A stretch of 64,000 nt of DNA, from positions 98,893,988 through 98,957,987 of the forward strand of contig NC_045431.1 of the NCBI RefSeq assembly GCF_902635505.1, written 5' to 3'. This stretch comes from Sarcophilus harrisii (lineage: Eukaryota > Chordata > Mammalia > Dasyuromorphia > Dasyuridae). Shown in pieces: positions 11,626-23,049 of the stretch. The notes beneath the pieces were generated by a model that searched no databases, had not been told where the DNA came from, and was given only the letters and a program-made list of their open reading frames with translations. The position numbers were made by a program, and so were the translations under genes. Within the stretch, counting starts at the first letter, position 1; every line of letters begins with the position of its first letter.

Positions 11626-12364
11626 ACATAAACTTTCCCAGATTGCACCAATCTGGGAAAACTTCAAACTTCAGAGATGATGTATCTATCATATGAAGAC
11701 CAACCTAATTGAATCCAGAAACTCCTAACTAACTAACTTCTAACTAAAACTAAGGCTGAAGAGTGCTTAGTTTCTAGCCAAGGAAGCACTCCAAGACACT
11801 TTGGTAGAAGGAGTCAATGAAGCAAATCACAGATGCTTAAAGAATGGAAGAATAAAGGCATTTTTAATGAAATGGAAAATGCCTTTAGACAAGATTGTGG
11901 AACCTCAATTCAGAAGAAATCTGCTAAAACCCAGCTTCTGGCAAAGCAGTGTTGTGCTCTAAGACTGAGAAGTGGGTTATTTTCATTCCAAGGCAATGCA
12001 ACAGAGCTTGGGGTGAACTTTAAGTTAAGTAGAAAATCAAGGCTTGAGTATATATAAATAATATGAATATAAGAATTAGCATAGCTCTGGGGAGAAAGAT
12101 ATAGATCAGAAACACTAATGAAATAACTTGATTGTAATGGGTTCTTTTAATGTGTCACATTTAAAAACAAAGAAGCATTTTAAGATGTTTTAGTATCTCT
12201 GTCTAACTAGAATCTTGGCCTGGGTTTTTATAAAAGGAATGAGGATTTTTTTCAGAGGTTCCCATCTGGTTTCATTGAAGGAAGAGGATATATTTTCTTT
12301 GAAATGTTCAGGTTTTTAAAACTTAGTTTTTATACTAGAGAACATTAACTTGGATGCTTACTGT

Positions 12365-12440
12365 TGGATCACTACAATCCAACAAATTCAACAAGCATTT
12401 ATTAAGTTCTGTCTATGTGCAAGACATTTTATGTACTAAG
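12365..12440 (+). repeat. MIR-type SINE fragment
   Basis: 'caacaagcatttattaagttctgtctatgtgcaagaca' is the conserved tail segment. An L1 piece follows closely. Confidence 0.55.
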
Positions 12441-12499
12441 CAAAGGGGAGACAAAAACGAAACCCCCAAATCGCCCCCAAATCCCATTGCTGCTTATGT

Positions 12500-12715
12500 T
12501 TCCCAATGTTAAAAACAGAAAAGAATGGTCCCATATATTTGCCAAAATATTCCAATACTTGTGTCAGTAAAGAATTGGAAACAAAGTAGATGTTCATCAA
12601 AAAAGGGATAGCTAAACAAATAGTGGAATATAAAAATAATGGAATGCTCCTGTGCTTAAAAGAAATGGTGAATATGAGCAATTCAGAAAAACATGGAAAG
12701 AGTTAACTCTGAACC
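12500..12715 (+). mobile_element. L1 LINE fragment (end of ORF2)
   Basis: 'gaattggaaacaaagtagatg...gggatagctaaacaaatagtggaatata...aatggaatgctcctgtgc...gaaaaacatggaaagagtta' parallels the plus-strand L1 at 55250-56037 and the reversed copy at 7730-8450. Confidence 0.7.
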
Positions 12716-14245
12716 CCACATATTGTTCATACCCTCTGCCATTTCTGAACTTGCTATTTTTAAATGAATCCTGATGATGTAATTTAATAATGGAGTTGTC
12801 TCACCACAGAAGCAGACACATAGGTTTCAATACCGAATATAGTATTTATTATAGAATCAATACATATATGGGGAGTATGTGAGAACAAGGGAGCTTCTTT
12901 CACTCCTACCTTAATCATCTCTTATATTCAGGTATAATAAAACTATTTATTTTTGGTTCTCTATAAGCTGTAGTTATTTCCACTGACTGATTGGCTTTGG
13001 ATTTATTGCAACACTCCTACTCTTTCACTCCAGATCACTTTTTCTTTTTAAGTTTGTGAAACTGATTTGAGGTAGACAAAATTCTCTTGGAAGCAAGTAG
13101 GATTTATAGAACTAAATTCCAGATCATAAATAATGAGATGTGCTCTTATTTAGGAAATGTATTCGGTCTAATGGAGGTGGGGTGATTTCTATTCCATCCC
13201 TAAATGAGGCTCCTAGAATTAAAGTTGGAAGGGACCTAAGAAATCAAGTCCAATCCCTTCATTTTACAAATGGGGAAACTGAAGCTTAGAAAGTTGAAAT
13301 GACCATCTTCAGGCAGAGCTGACATTCAGACTCAGTTCTTTTGACTTGAAATTTCATCCCCTTTCAACTACATTATTGCATCCGACAACTATGTGTGTAT
13401 AATCATTTAAAAAAACCTATCAAGTGATTGTGAACCCATCACTATCCCAGGCTACAAAAGCTTCCTCTAAACATAGAATTCATCAGGGGCTTGGAATCCT
13501 GGGAAATTCATAATGTGATTTTGTTAACTTTCCCTATAGCTGTAGTATTTGTGAGCAGGCAAGAGAGAAAAAGCAACAGTTTCCAAAAGAGGCAAGGTTT
13601 ACAGTTCCAGGAGGACTGTTCCTAAGATACTGAGACAAACCTCTGGAGAAATCCTGGACCTGGAAGTAATGGTGTGTTAAGTGGACTTGGGAGCTGGGTG
13701 AATTCAGTAGAAAATACCTTTTCTTCATCCTGGCAATCCTATCACTGGGAAGGGCTTCTGACCTCTATAATTCATATCTAACCTGTAACAGAATAGGGTG
13801 GGGGGACCCAGAGACTGATCCTTAATTAATGGAAAACCTGGCTTTATAGCTGTTGGTCTAGGAATTTCTTACTAATTAAAAAGATTCATGCATATGTGTA
13901 GTTTACTTAATAACACACATTTCTTTAGAGTTTATTATTGACTTACTAACACACACAAGCACTATTTTAGTTACACATCAAAAATTCACTAATCTAAGGA
14001 ATATTGCTGAATTTTAGCCTTAGTGTCTCTCACCTTCCTTCCTATGTATCTCTTCTACTTTTCTCTTGACCTTCAGTGCTTCTCACTTCAGCCTCCCTCT
14101 AGAACATCTCCTCTAGTCTTCCTCCCTAAGCAGTGCTGTTGTCTCCAAAATTATATCCTATTCCAGTAGAAACTCAGCTGTGTGTGGTACCCTGACCTTT
14201 CACTACAGTGGGGAATGATCCCCAAAGAGACAGGATGACCTCTTT
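12716..14245. other. Intergenic, mostly unique, with one CORE-SINE at 13205-13350
   Basis: The CORE-SINE piece has 'aaagttggaagggacctaag...cattttacaaatggggaaactgaagc'. The rest shows nothing I recognise. Confidence 0.5.
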
Positions 14246-14249
14246 TCTT

Positions 14250-14505
14250 AGAGGTGGTTTTGGCATAGTTGATAGATCACTGACCCTGTAGTTAAAAAGA
14301 GCTAAATTCAAATCTAGTTTTACATACTATATGAACCTGAGCAAATCACTTATCCTTTATCTGCCTCAATTTCCTAAACTTTAAAACGGGGATCGTAATA
14401 ACACCTGGAATTAGTAGGATCAAATGAGATGATATTTATAAATGTTTAACACAGCGTTTGACACATAGTAGGCAATTAATAAATGCTTATTCCCTCTTCT
14501 CTTCC
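14250..14505 (+). repeat. MIR-type SINE, near full length
   Basis: A tRNA-like start is followed by 'gagctaaattcaaatct', 'tgaacctgagcaaatcactta', 'ctgcctcaatttcct', 'caaatgagatgat' and 'cacatagtaggcaattaataaatgctta', in the canonical order. Confidence 0.75.
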
Positions 14506-14837
14506 TTCTTGATCCAAAATATGAGAGTATAAATGATGCTACTCCTATAGTTCTCACCTTTCCCTTTTAACAATGGATTTAAAACAACATCAAAGCTGAT
14601 ACCCATCCTTTCCTGGGCTCTGGATATTGAATCCTCTCTTGTTTTCTAATGTAGTTAGAACTGGAAAGGTAATATGGGAGTCTCAGTTGCACAGACCTAG
14701 ATATAGGAGCCCACATTTTGATGACTACAACTTGACATTACCTAACACTTTCTTTTCTTTCTGAAAAGGACCAGAGACACCATTTGGAAGCTTTGGGAGA
14801 TAAAGAATGCAATTTTCTGCCTCCTTGGGAATAAAGA

Positions 14838-15175
14838 GCATAGCAGTTCCAATGGTCTTGTGATGGAGAGAGCCACCTGCACCCAGAGAGACGACTGTGG
14901 GAACTGAATGTGGACCACAACATAGTATTTTCACTCTTTTTGTTGTTTGCTTGCATTTTTTCTCAGTTTTTCCTTTTTGATCTGATTTTTCTTGTGCAGA
15001 TAATTGTGGAATTATGTTTGATATATGTTGGATTATTTGCCATCTAGGAGAAGGGGTGGGGGGAAAGGGAGGGAGAAAAAAAATCTGGAACACAAGATTT
15101 TGCACGTGTGAATGTTGAAAACTATCTATGCATAGGCTTTGAAAATAAAAAAAAGCTTTATAAAGATTTTTTAAA
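14838..15175 (+). mobile_element. L1 LINE, 3'-end fragment
   Basis: 'agcagttccaatggtcttgtgatgg...gacgactgtgggaactgaatgtgg...cacaacatag...cttgtgcagataattgtgg...ggaacacaagattttgcac...gaaaactatctatgc...tttgaaaataaaa'. It is 5'-truncated and better preserved than the 1615 copy. Confidence 0.85.
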
Positions 15176-15370
15176 AGCGAGAATAAAGGGCATGGAGGAG
15201 AAGGTGTCATCACTTTGCCCTATACTCTCTGTCTTTTAGGTTCCAAAGACATCCTGGGTAATGAGTCTGATACCAAACTGGACTAAGTCTTAATGATCAT
15301 ACAGCAGTAGCAATTCCTATACAGTGGGTCAAAATCAACTGATGACTTATTAGGAATGCTTTGTCTAGAG

Positions 15371-15549
15371 CAAGGACTTCTCAATCTGAGGGCCATAAAT
15401 TTAGCTTTTAAAAATATTCTGATGAGTTTTGATAAAAGTGTTTCAGTATGGTTGGGGTCCTTTGTGATGCCATATATTTCATTTTAGGCATTTAAAAATA
15501 TTTTGAGAAGAGGTCTGTGACATACACACAGAAAGGTTAAGGATCCATG
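15371..15549 (+). mobile_element. hAT-type MITE
   Basis: A 179-bp element with diverged terminal inverted repeats (CAAGGACTTCTCAATCT against CATGGATCCTTAACCTT). It is flanked by 8-bp target duplications gTCTAGAG (15363-15370) and cTTTAGAG (15550-15557), close to the hAT target consensus nTCTAGAn. The same family occurs at 45367-45513 and probably at 29050-29245. Confidence 0.7.
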
Positions 15550-15674
15550 CTTTAGAGAGATTCAGGTTTTTTAGGAAGTAGTTTAAACTAGATGACTTGT
15601 AAGGTTTTTCCCCATTCTAAGATTTTGTAATTCTGTATTAGTACACTTTTACATAGATCAAAAACTAATGACTT

Positions 15675-15835
15675 AGAGTCAGTTAATCAGCATTTATTAA
15701 TTTTCTATATGTTAGTGCTATACATCATTGTGCTAAATGCTGGCATTTAAAACAAAGAAAGGCAAAAGACAATCCCTGTCTCAACTCTAATGAGGGAGAC
15801 AATATACATACAAAAAACAATTTATATAGGATAAT
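15675..15835 (+). repeat. MIR-related SINE (tail segment)
   Basis: 'agtcagttaatcagcatttattaa...attgtgctaaatgctgg...aacaaagaaaggcaaaagacaatccctgtctcaa...atgagggagacaatata'. Related copies lie at 41095, 47490, 53065 and 59255. Confidence 0.65.
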
Positions 15836-15929
15836 TTGGAGATAATCAAAAGAAGAAATATACTAGCATATTGGGGAAAAGGAGAGGCATCTTGCAGAGG
15901 GCAGGATTTCAGCTAAGATTTGAAAGAAG

Positions 15930-16130
15930 CTTTTTAACCTAGGATGGCCTTTTATAAGCTATGTCATCCTGTACAAGTTCTCTGAGCCTCATTTTCCCCA
16001 TCTTTCAAATGGGGGTTAGTAAATAGCACCTACTTCACTGGGCTGTTGTGGTGGTCAATATATAATGGCCAACATGAAATAATGTACTGCAAATCTTAAA
16101 GTGTTGTATAAATGTCAAGAACTGATAATA
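15930..16130 (+). repeat. MIR-type SINE
   Basis: 'tcatcctgtacaagttctctgagcctcattttcccc...caaatgggggttag...ctgggctgttgtggtggtc...taaagtgttgtataaatgtcaa'. Confidence 0.65.
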
Positions 16131-16134
16131 ATGG

Positions 16135-16920
16135 GGGCAACAGTAGGGAAGGTTCTCCTCTGCATACCCCATGATTTATCAGGATTCCAGAAGTAATGGA
16201 AGTCAATTGGCTATTTTCCCTTGCCCACCCATTTAGAGATCTTATTGTCAGCATCTCCACTAAAGGTTGAATGAAAAGTAGTTATCTCTTTCAAAAAGCT
16301 TTGGAATCCTTACCTTAGTGATTTCAAGTTTTTGTTTTATTTTTATAGCAACTGAGAATAGTTCACAATATTCCTCCTAAATCCTACTTGTATTATCAAT
16401 TTGGGAGAAAGGATTATTTTTCTAGAGTTAATGTCTAAGCTTAAGAATTAATTTCTGTTCCTCAAAACCCTCCCTACTTTACAACTCATCCCCCTACAAA
16501 AATGAAAAAGAAAATTAAAACACTAAGCCTGAGGTCTATTGTATTTTTTCTGATTCTTACTTGCTTTGTGACTGTTGGCATTTACTCAATACCAGTCAGC
16601 TCCCTCCATTTATACAACAGTAAAATGGCATATAACAAGCAAAATCAACATGGTGAATACTTTGACCTCAGAATGAAGATATAATCCAAAGAAAATTAAC
16701 TTCCTACAAATTTTACACCCCTTAAGGGAACATTTTCCCTTGAGATTTCAGTATCATAATTCAACTCAGAGGGATAAGGGACAATTTCAGTACTCACTCA
16801 TTTTCCCCAGCATCCGGAAGTTTACCAAATACATTACCTCCAATATTATTTAACCCAGCTGTGCTAAGTAGCTTCTTCTGAATTAGAGAAGGAATTATCA
16901 AAATCTAGGCTAAGGGAAGC
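16135..16920. other. Intergenic, no recognised element
   Basis: Single-copy AT-rich DNA. Nothing further is seen. Confidence 0.4.
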
Positions 16921-16924
16921 AATG

Positions 16925-17110
16925 GTATAGTCTAAGGCTTACAGGGGATAAAGTGTTAGGCCTGAAGGTATAGACTCCTAATTCCACCTCACACACTTAA
17001 AGCAGTACAAAAGCTGCTTTTCTTCTCTGGGTCTCTATAAAATAAGGATAGCTATTGGATTTGATGGGCTTTGAGGTCTCTAACTCCAGATGTATGAGCT
17101 TATGACCAGT
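16925..17110 (+). repeat. MIR-type SINE, diverged
   Basis: 'atggtatagtctaaggctta...gtataaaataaggatagctattggatttgatgggctttgaggtct...gtatgagcttatgac'-type 3' half. The solo LTR lies just downstream. Confidence 0.45.
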
Positions 17111-17124
17111 GAATGGTGGGAAAT

Positions 17125-17524
17125 TGTTAAGATCGTGTATTTTAAGATCAGCACGAGACAGGAATTCAGGTTAGGGGAAAATCGTCAGTCTTTATTCTCA
17201 GTGAAGAAGGATCGGAGGTGGAAGAGAATCGGCGATAGCAATGTGTGCAGCTGAGTCAAGAAGCTAGCTCGACCAGCAGCCACACAACCAGCAGCTCGGA
17301 GTCTCGAACTCAGCCCAATCTCCCCACACTTGTCTTCCTCACTCTCTCTCTGCCTCCACCCACCAAAATCGTCATTTCCTATACAACACATCAGGACTTG
17401 CATGGAGAGTGGGCAGGGACCATTCTTTATCCAATCATGTATATTAATAGAGTATAGCCCAATTACTATTTAGCCTCATGTACTTGGGACCTCAGTGCAT
17501 CAGCTCAAACCTCAGCCCATTACA
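17125..17524 (-). mobile_element. Solo LTR, endogenous retrovirus (class II/ERVK-like)
   Basis: A 400-bp element bounded by TG...CA on the minus strand (TGTAATGGGC...GATCTTAACA). A poly(A) signal (17196-17191) lies about 66 nt before its 3' end, as expected for R-U5. The perfect 6-bp direct repeat GGAAAT flanks it (17119-17124 and 17525-17530); 6-bp duplications are typical of class II elements. No internal retroviral sequence adjoins it, so this is a solo LTR fossil. Identical target repeats and sharp ends suggest moderate age. Confidence 0.85.
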
Positions 17525-17530
17525 GGAAAT

Positions 17531-18050
17531 GCATGGTAGAGAAATGGAGATTTTACTTAATTCATTTTTAATTATCAGAGTATTTAAAACTTTTGTGACT
17601 CTTGAGAAATCATTTTATTATTATCATCAAAGACCTTTGAAAAAACTCTGGAATTTTTTCTAATATGAATCTAAAGTAGCTTACTTGATAAGCTTTAGGT
17701 TAAAAGTTTGATTCTTTATACAGTGAACTCCAGGTGTGTTGCATAGAGGTAGATTGTACTTGTAATAGATCCCTGAGGCAAAGCAGACAAACTACTCTAG
17801 ATATATCAACTCTGGGTACTTCCTGGTACTTCTACCTGGTTACTTCTGCTCTGTCTTTTTTGTGGACTTTGTCTCAGTATCTGGCCAGAAACTTTCAACT
17901 TCTTGGTTTTTTGTCATCTATCCTCCTGGGGTATCAGAGGTAGGATATCAGCCAAATCCACCTTTTAGGGAATCCATTACTTCCTAATACATTCAATTTC
18001 CTTTTTTTGTGGGATGAATTCTGAAAATATCCACAATAAACTGGGAAGAA
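17531..18050. other. Intergenic, no recognised element
   Basis: Short single-copy stretch. Nothing is seen. Confidence 0.4.
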
Positions 18051-18054
18051 TAGT

Positions 18055-18283
18055 AATAAATCAATCAACAAGCATTTACGTATGTTAATGTTAATACTAT
18101 CAATAGTTTAATACATAGCATTTATTTAGTGGTTTAAGGTTTGCAAAGTGTTTTATAAATGGTGATAATGCTATTCCCACTTTATAGATAACAAAACTTA
18201 AGAAAAACAGTTAAAACTGAGGGTTTTGGGTCAGTTAAGCACTGACCCTGAAGTCATAAGGACTTGAGTTCAAATTCGGTCTC
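18055..18283 (+). repeat. MIR-type SINE followed by a truncated tRNA-derived SINE
   Basis: The first part has 'caatcaacaagcattta...gtttgcaaagtgttttataaatgg'. The second (18220-18283) has 'actgaccctgaagtcataaggacttgagttcaaattcgg', a SINE head with a B box, cut off by a microsatellite. Confidence 0.6.
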
Positions 18284-18284
18284 A

Positions 18285-18285
18285 G

Positions 18286-18343
<58 letters not shown>

Positions 18344-18356
18344 ACACACACACAGA
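18285..18356. repeat. Compound (CA)n(GA)n(CA)n microsatellite
   Basis: CA units, then about 21 GA units (18299-18340), then CA units again. The tract grew directly from a truncated SINE body. Confidence 0.95.
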
Positions 18357-18464
18357 CCTGAGGGTCTTTCTAATGTTTTACTTTTTACAGGTAGAAGAAA
18401 TCTCCTCTGTAATAATATTTTTGTATTCTGAATGGCTTTCTTTAGATGATTCTAGCTTTAGCTT

Positions 18465-18640
18465 AGGATCATAGAATGAAGAGCTATAAGGGACTGAATT
18501 AATTGTTTAATCTAAATCTTTCATTTAAGAGATGAAGAAACTGAAGCCCAGAAAGTTTAATCCATTTCCCACACATTCTAAAAGTATTAAGTGGCAGTGT
18601 CAAGATTTGAACCCATGACCTTAAAGTTACAATTACTTAT
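18465..18640 (+). repeat. CORE-SINE (THER1-like)
   Basis: 'aggatcatagaatgaagagct...catttaagagatgaagaaactgaagcccagaaag...gtcaagatttgaacccatgacctt'. Its end is next to a solo LTR. Confidence 0.65.
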
Positions 18641-18658
18641 GGGTCATGGAACTCAAGT

Positions 18659-19220
18659 TGTTGTGCCACAGTTCTCTTTAATTGTCCTGATTTAGTTTCC
18701 GTAATTGGTTCTGCCTCAGTTTCCTTAACTGTTCTGCCTCAATCCCCTTAGTTGCAACCCCCCCCCCCCCTCCCCCGGTTCATTAAGACCGAGGGCCATT
18801 TGCTCTAAGGTTATAAATTGTCAATGTGAGACTCAAAATGAGGGGGGGATCAAACTTGCTGGCTCCTAACTCCTCCTGCCCTCAAGAATTTATGACACTA
18901 CCTCCTCTAAAATATTCCAAAAGATAAGACTATCCCAGACACCTCACTGACATCTTTACTTCTGTTTATTCAAACATCCTGACTCTGGCTTTTAGTAAGA
19001 ATTTATAGCCTCCCCCCATCTTGACAGACCTAAATGGTTCTGTAAAGAAGTTTCCCACTCATTTCTTTCTTTGTTCGAAAAAAGATAAAGACTTGGGATT
19101 CTCCCATTTGTCACTGGATACTTTGAGATGAGAATCCTGTCCAGTCAATTATCCTCTCCAATTAATAAAATATTAAAAACTCTCTAATCTCTATCTTGCC
19201 TCAGTTTCTCTGGCATTACA
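18659..19220 (+). mobile_element. Solo LTR, endogenous retrovirus (class I/ERV1-like)
   Basis: A 562-bp element with TG...CA ends (TGTTGTGCC...GGCATTACA). A TATA-like 'ggttataaattg' lies near 18820, and a poly(A) signal at 19164-19169 lies about 50 nt before the 3' end. Flanking 4-bp repeats AAGT (18655-18658 and 19221-19224) fit gammaretrovirus-like class I. A 6-bp reading AAGTTG, with a non-canonical left end, is possible. There is a C-rich homopolymer inside U3. No internal sequence adjoins it, so it is a solo LTR fossil. Confidence 0.75.
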
Positions 19221-19224
19221 AAGT

Positions 19225-20635
19225 TGTATCTATTACTTTCTGTTGTTTATGTGTTGAGCACTACTATAGTGATTTTTTTCCTTTCTCCCTCTATTTTCCA
19301 TTTCTTTTCTTTACTATGCTGCTTTCCTTGTTCACTGGTTCATCTCTATTTACCTATTTTCTTCCTTTCTGATCTAATTGCATTCAGTTACTAGAGTCTC
19401 TGGGTTGACTAAGTGACCAATCAGAACATTCCCTTGAAATCTGCTTCTACTTTAGGGCTTTTCATCAGCTTCTTGGTAAGGACAGCTCTCTGACAGTGAA
19501 GTATTCCAATTATTTGAATTTTCTGGATAAAATGAGACTTTACCTATTAGGTCTGACAGTTTGGTTCTACTTGGCAGGGATGGGGGTCAGGGAATTAAAA
19601 CTCTGGTTCATAGGTTTCTGCCCCCAAAATTAAATTCTAAAGGATGAAGACTATAAATCATGTCATATGGAGAGTTAAGACTTCCTTATTCAGATAGAAA
19701 TAAGTTTTGTAAAAGTTATTACACTTTACTATTCCCTCCAAAAGTCTGCACAAATGGAAAATTTGTTCACAAAACTAGTTGAGTACAGATTCATATGTTG
19801 GGGAAATCCACAGTAAATCTACACTTGTTTTTGAAAATCCTTCAGGAGGGACACACACACATTTTAACAAACCCTGTGCAATTTTTTTTTTTTTTATTGA
19901 AGCAACAATCAGTTTACAGGATGGATCACATTTTTTTTTGGCTGTTGTTACATCCATTAGATGCTGCCATTTGTTTACATCTGTGAAAGAACATTTACAG
20001 TTCACAAAATCACCAGACAATTTTATGATATTTTTGCTCAAAGAAATCCCCTTTTCTTTTGCTTATATACCCATTGCATGGCAATAAAGGACTCCCAGAA
20101 TGACTGAATTATAACAAACCAGACTTCAGTGTGGTCATTCTCTTTGAGCCTAATGAGTTTTTAACCACTCTGTGATGTCTGAGAGATACCTTGAAGGCTT
20201 CTAATTTTTTGTTTAGATGGAAGGCAATTATAACAGCATTTGAGTAGAAATGCTGCTTTGTAGCTTTTTATGTTGTCTCTCTATTCAATTTTTGAATATA
20301 GTAATACTCTCTGGGACTTGACCATTTATACCTCAGCCTTTAAAAGTCTCTATTAAAGGCTCATTGTTCATTATTGCCTTCATAGAGCATTTACTTGTAT
20401 AATATTCAAAACACATGCTTTTGGATAAGATAAAAAAAAAAAAAATAGCTTCACTAAATCCAAATCTCCCCTCATTCCTACAAAGCTTTTTAAAATCCAT
20501 AACATAATTCTTAATTCTATCAACATTTTTTTGCAGGGGTGGGATGAGGGATAGGAGGCTGTGTAGACCCTGTAATAATATGAGAAATCCCCACTCTGGA
20601 AACTCCCTTCACCTTTGCAGAACCTAAAACTCAAC
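19225..20635. other. Intergenic, no firm element
   Basis: Contains T-rich runs (19881-19896, 19932-19939) and 'catggcaataaaggactccc' near 20080. An 88-codon open frame on the minus strand (19775-20041) has no recognisable domain. Confidence 0.35.
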
Positions 20636-20639
20636 CTTA

Positions 20640-20785
20640 ACTTCGTCTTAGGGAGTTATTGGGAACTAAAAGGTTAACTTACTCAGGATCACAAAATCAG
20701 TATATGCTAGAGGCAGGATTTTAACCTTGGTCTTTCTGTTGCCAAGGACAATTCTTAAACCATTAAGCCACTCTTGTCTTCCATC
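20640..20785 (+). repeat. CORE-SINE 3' half
   Basis: 'ttacttactcagg'-type text, then 'atgctagaggcaggattttaaccttgg' and 'cattaagccactct'. Confidence 0.55.
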
Positions 20786-20789
20786 ATCA

Positions 20790-21665
20790 TTAACAGCAAC
20801 AACAGAAAGTTTTTCGTTGATTTTTAAAATTAACAAATCATTGTAAAAATTAGTATCCCAAAGCCAATAGGTACTTAGAAATAATTATTGAATGAACAAC
20901 AATGAGATAAGATAAAGTTTTAAAAGACAAATTTATCAATGAGCATAAAAACTGAATCAAAGATAAGGGAATTAAAGTCTCCAAATAATAACAAAAGGCT
21001 GTCCAAGACAATCAAATAGCTAAATTGCATTCAGAAAGATGGGTCCAAAACAACATTATCTTATTAATGAAATGCTAAGGGTAACAAATATGAAATCTCT
21101 GTAAGTATTCAATCATAGATTATAACTTCAAAGTGTGAGCATTGATTCTGTCCTGTTTCTAATATAAGTTTAAAACAAACAAAAAAAAAGCATCTGAATT
21201 CCATTTCTAAAATCAGGTTCCCTAAGTGGTTTAGGTTGGAGTTTTTACATATGAGTTAGTTGGTGTTGGTTTAGATTTTTATTCACACCAGGTTAAAATT
21301 AGAAGCTGAAATAATCCAGCTTTCTTCAATTCATGGATGAGGCAATGAGGTCCAATGAGGCTCACAGTCACACAAATTGATAGAATAACCATTACAACTC
21401 AGGTCTCTTGGCTGCCCAGCCTCTCTGCCTCTCTTGCCTCATTACTATCCCCCAAATGTTTTTGGCACCTCACATTGATCACTAGAAATGAAAAGAAAAC
21501 CTGTGCTGATCTCACACCACAAAGTGATGTTGAAGCACTAACTTAATTCATGTTCTTGTTCCATTGAAATACATCTACATAACTGAAATATAAATTTGTA
21601 GACTTATACTCATTTTCCCAAGTGAAATGAATCTGAATTTCTACCAAAAAATAAAACTTATTTCC
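20790..21665. other. Intergenic, no recognised element
   Basis: AT-rich unique DNA. Nothing is seen. Confidence 0.4.
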
Positions 21666-21669
21666 AATA

Positions 21670-21865
21670 CAGGAAGAGATCACAGATTCAGATGGAGCTG
21701 GAAAGGACTTCAGAGGCTTTAGAGTCTAAGCTCATTTTACAGATGAGGAAACTGAGGCATTAGAGAGAATGCCTTGTCCAAGATCACACAGATTGTAAGC
21801 ATCAGAAGTGAAATTTGTACCTAGGTCCTACAACTTCTAAAGCCAGTGCTCTTTCCCCTTTAAGG
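21670..21865 (+). repeat. CORE-SINE (THER1-like), near full length
   Basis: 'tcagatggagctggaaagg...cattttacagatgaggaaactgaggc...aagatcacacagattgtaag...ccagtgctctttcccc'. Confidence 0.75.
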
Positions 21866-21869
21866 ATCC

Positions 21870-22870
21870 ACCTCTTTGTGTAGGATGTCAGGTCCCTTGG
21901 TCCTGAATAGGATGCTCATAAGCATCTCGTACACATCCTTAGGGATGTTAAAATCACAGGACAAGAGAACTCGGGATGATGGAGAACATTCAGATACTTA
22001 AGATTTTGATACACCTTGTACCACATTTGGTTCCTAGAAAGCTGAGTCAAGTATTGGTATTTATTTCTGTTCATTATGATGTACAAAAGGATGTGGACAG
22101 TAGCATATGTACCCTAAGCATATGAAAATATAATATATAAAACAGAACTATTATAAATTACATATATTTTCAATATAAAATTCTGTATTTTCCACTTAAG
22201 AGAACCTAATCAAGTTCAACCAAGCTGATAGGTCATTTAAGTGGATCAAATAGACATATATTTCCAAGGCTTCTCCAGTCTTTTAAGAAGCACAGATACA
22301 AGAATGAGTCTTGAGATAAGACAAGCATCACTCAGAAACTTGAGCATCTGCCCGATTTTAGGGTGACTGCCTAAGATCCAAAGGACATGGCTTGGAATTA
22401 ATTTTCTGTGAAGCTTTAAAAAATATGCACTCTCTGGGTGCACTTCAGGTGGATTGTTCTGAATTTCTGTACCACTTTTCTCTTATTTTGAAAATTCAGC
22501 TTAGAAAAGGAGTTCCCCCCCCCCCAGATCTGAGACCCCAACAGGAGAAGTTCTACAGAGCCCAGACCAAGCTGCCAGGATGGAAAAATTAATATTGATG
22601 AAGGGAGAGCTCCCATGCAAAGGAACATTTTAGATGTTTTGTGAAGTTAGAAAAATCAGGTTACCTCCTTTAGCCTGAAGTGATGAAAACCAGTCTTCTG
22701 AGTACCCATCTCTATTCCTGCTTCTTGGGAAATCTCTCTTTTATTAGCTACCTGTCACTAAATCAGAACCAATGTGGAGTAAGATGCTTCTGAAGGGAAA
22801 TATACATGTGGTTGTGGGAGATACAATGACTGACAAGCTCAGAATTAGAAAGAGAACATTCTAAATCATA
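21870..22870. other. Intergenic, no recognised element
   Basis: Unique DNA with a C-homopolymer (about 12 C) near 22513-22526. Confidence 0.4.
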
Positions 22871-22874
22871 ACAT

Positions 22875-23045
22875 TACAAGATGATTGATCTACAGTTGGA
22901 AGGCACCTCAGAGGTCATCAAATCTAGCCCCTTCATTTTACAGATGAGGAAACTGAGGCCGACAGGTTAAAGGATGTGCCAAAGGTAATAAATATTAGAG
23001 GCTGGATTAGTATCTAGTTCTCTGATTCCAGAGCAAATTATGTGG
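22875..23045 (+). repeat. CORE-SINE (THER1-like)
   Basis: 'gttggaaggcacctcagaggtcatc...cattttacagatgaggaaactgaggcc...aggctggattagtatctagttct'. Confidence 0.7.
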
Positions 23046-23049
23046 ATGA

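Noticed and set aside
14725-15213. 162-codon minus-strand open frame
   Set aside because: It lies antisense across an L1 3' UTR (14838-15175).
19775-20041. 88-codon minus-strand frame with several Cys and Lys
   Set aside because: No recognisable domain, no splice or start context, and the Lys/Phe runs come from poly(T)/poly(A) stretches. Composition alone is not enough to call a gene.
20060-20160. 'caataaaggactccc...' as the end of a third LTR
   Set aside because: No matching TG start, no target duplication and no family resemblance could be found.
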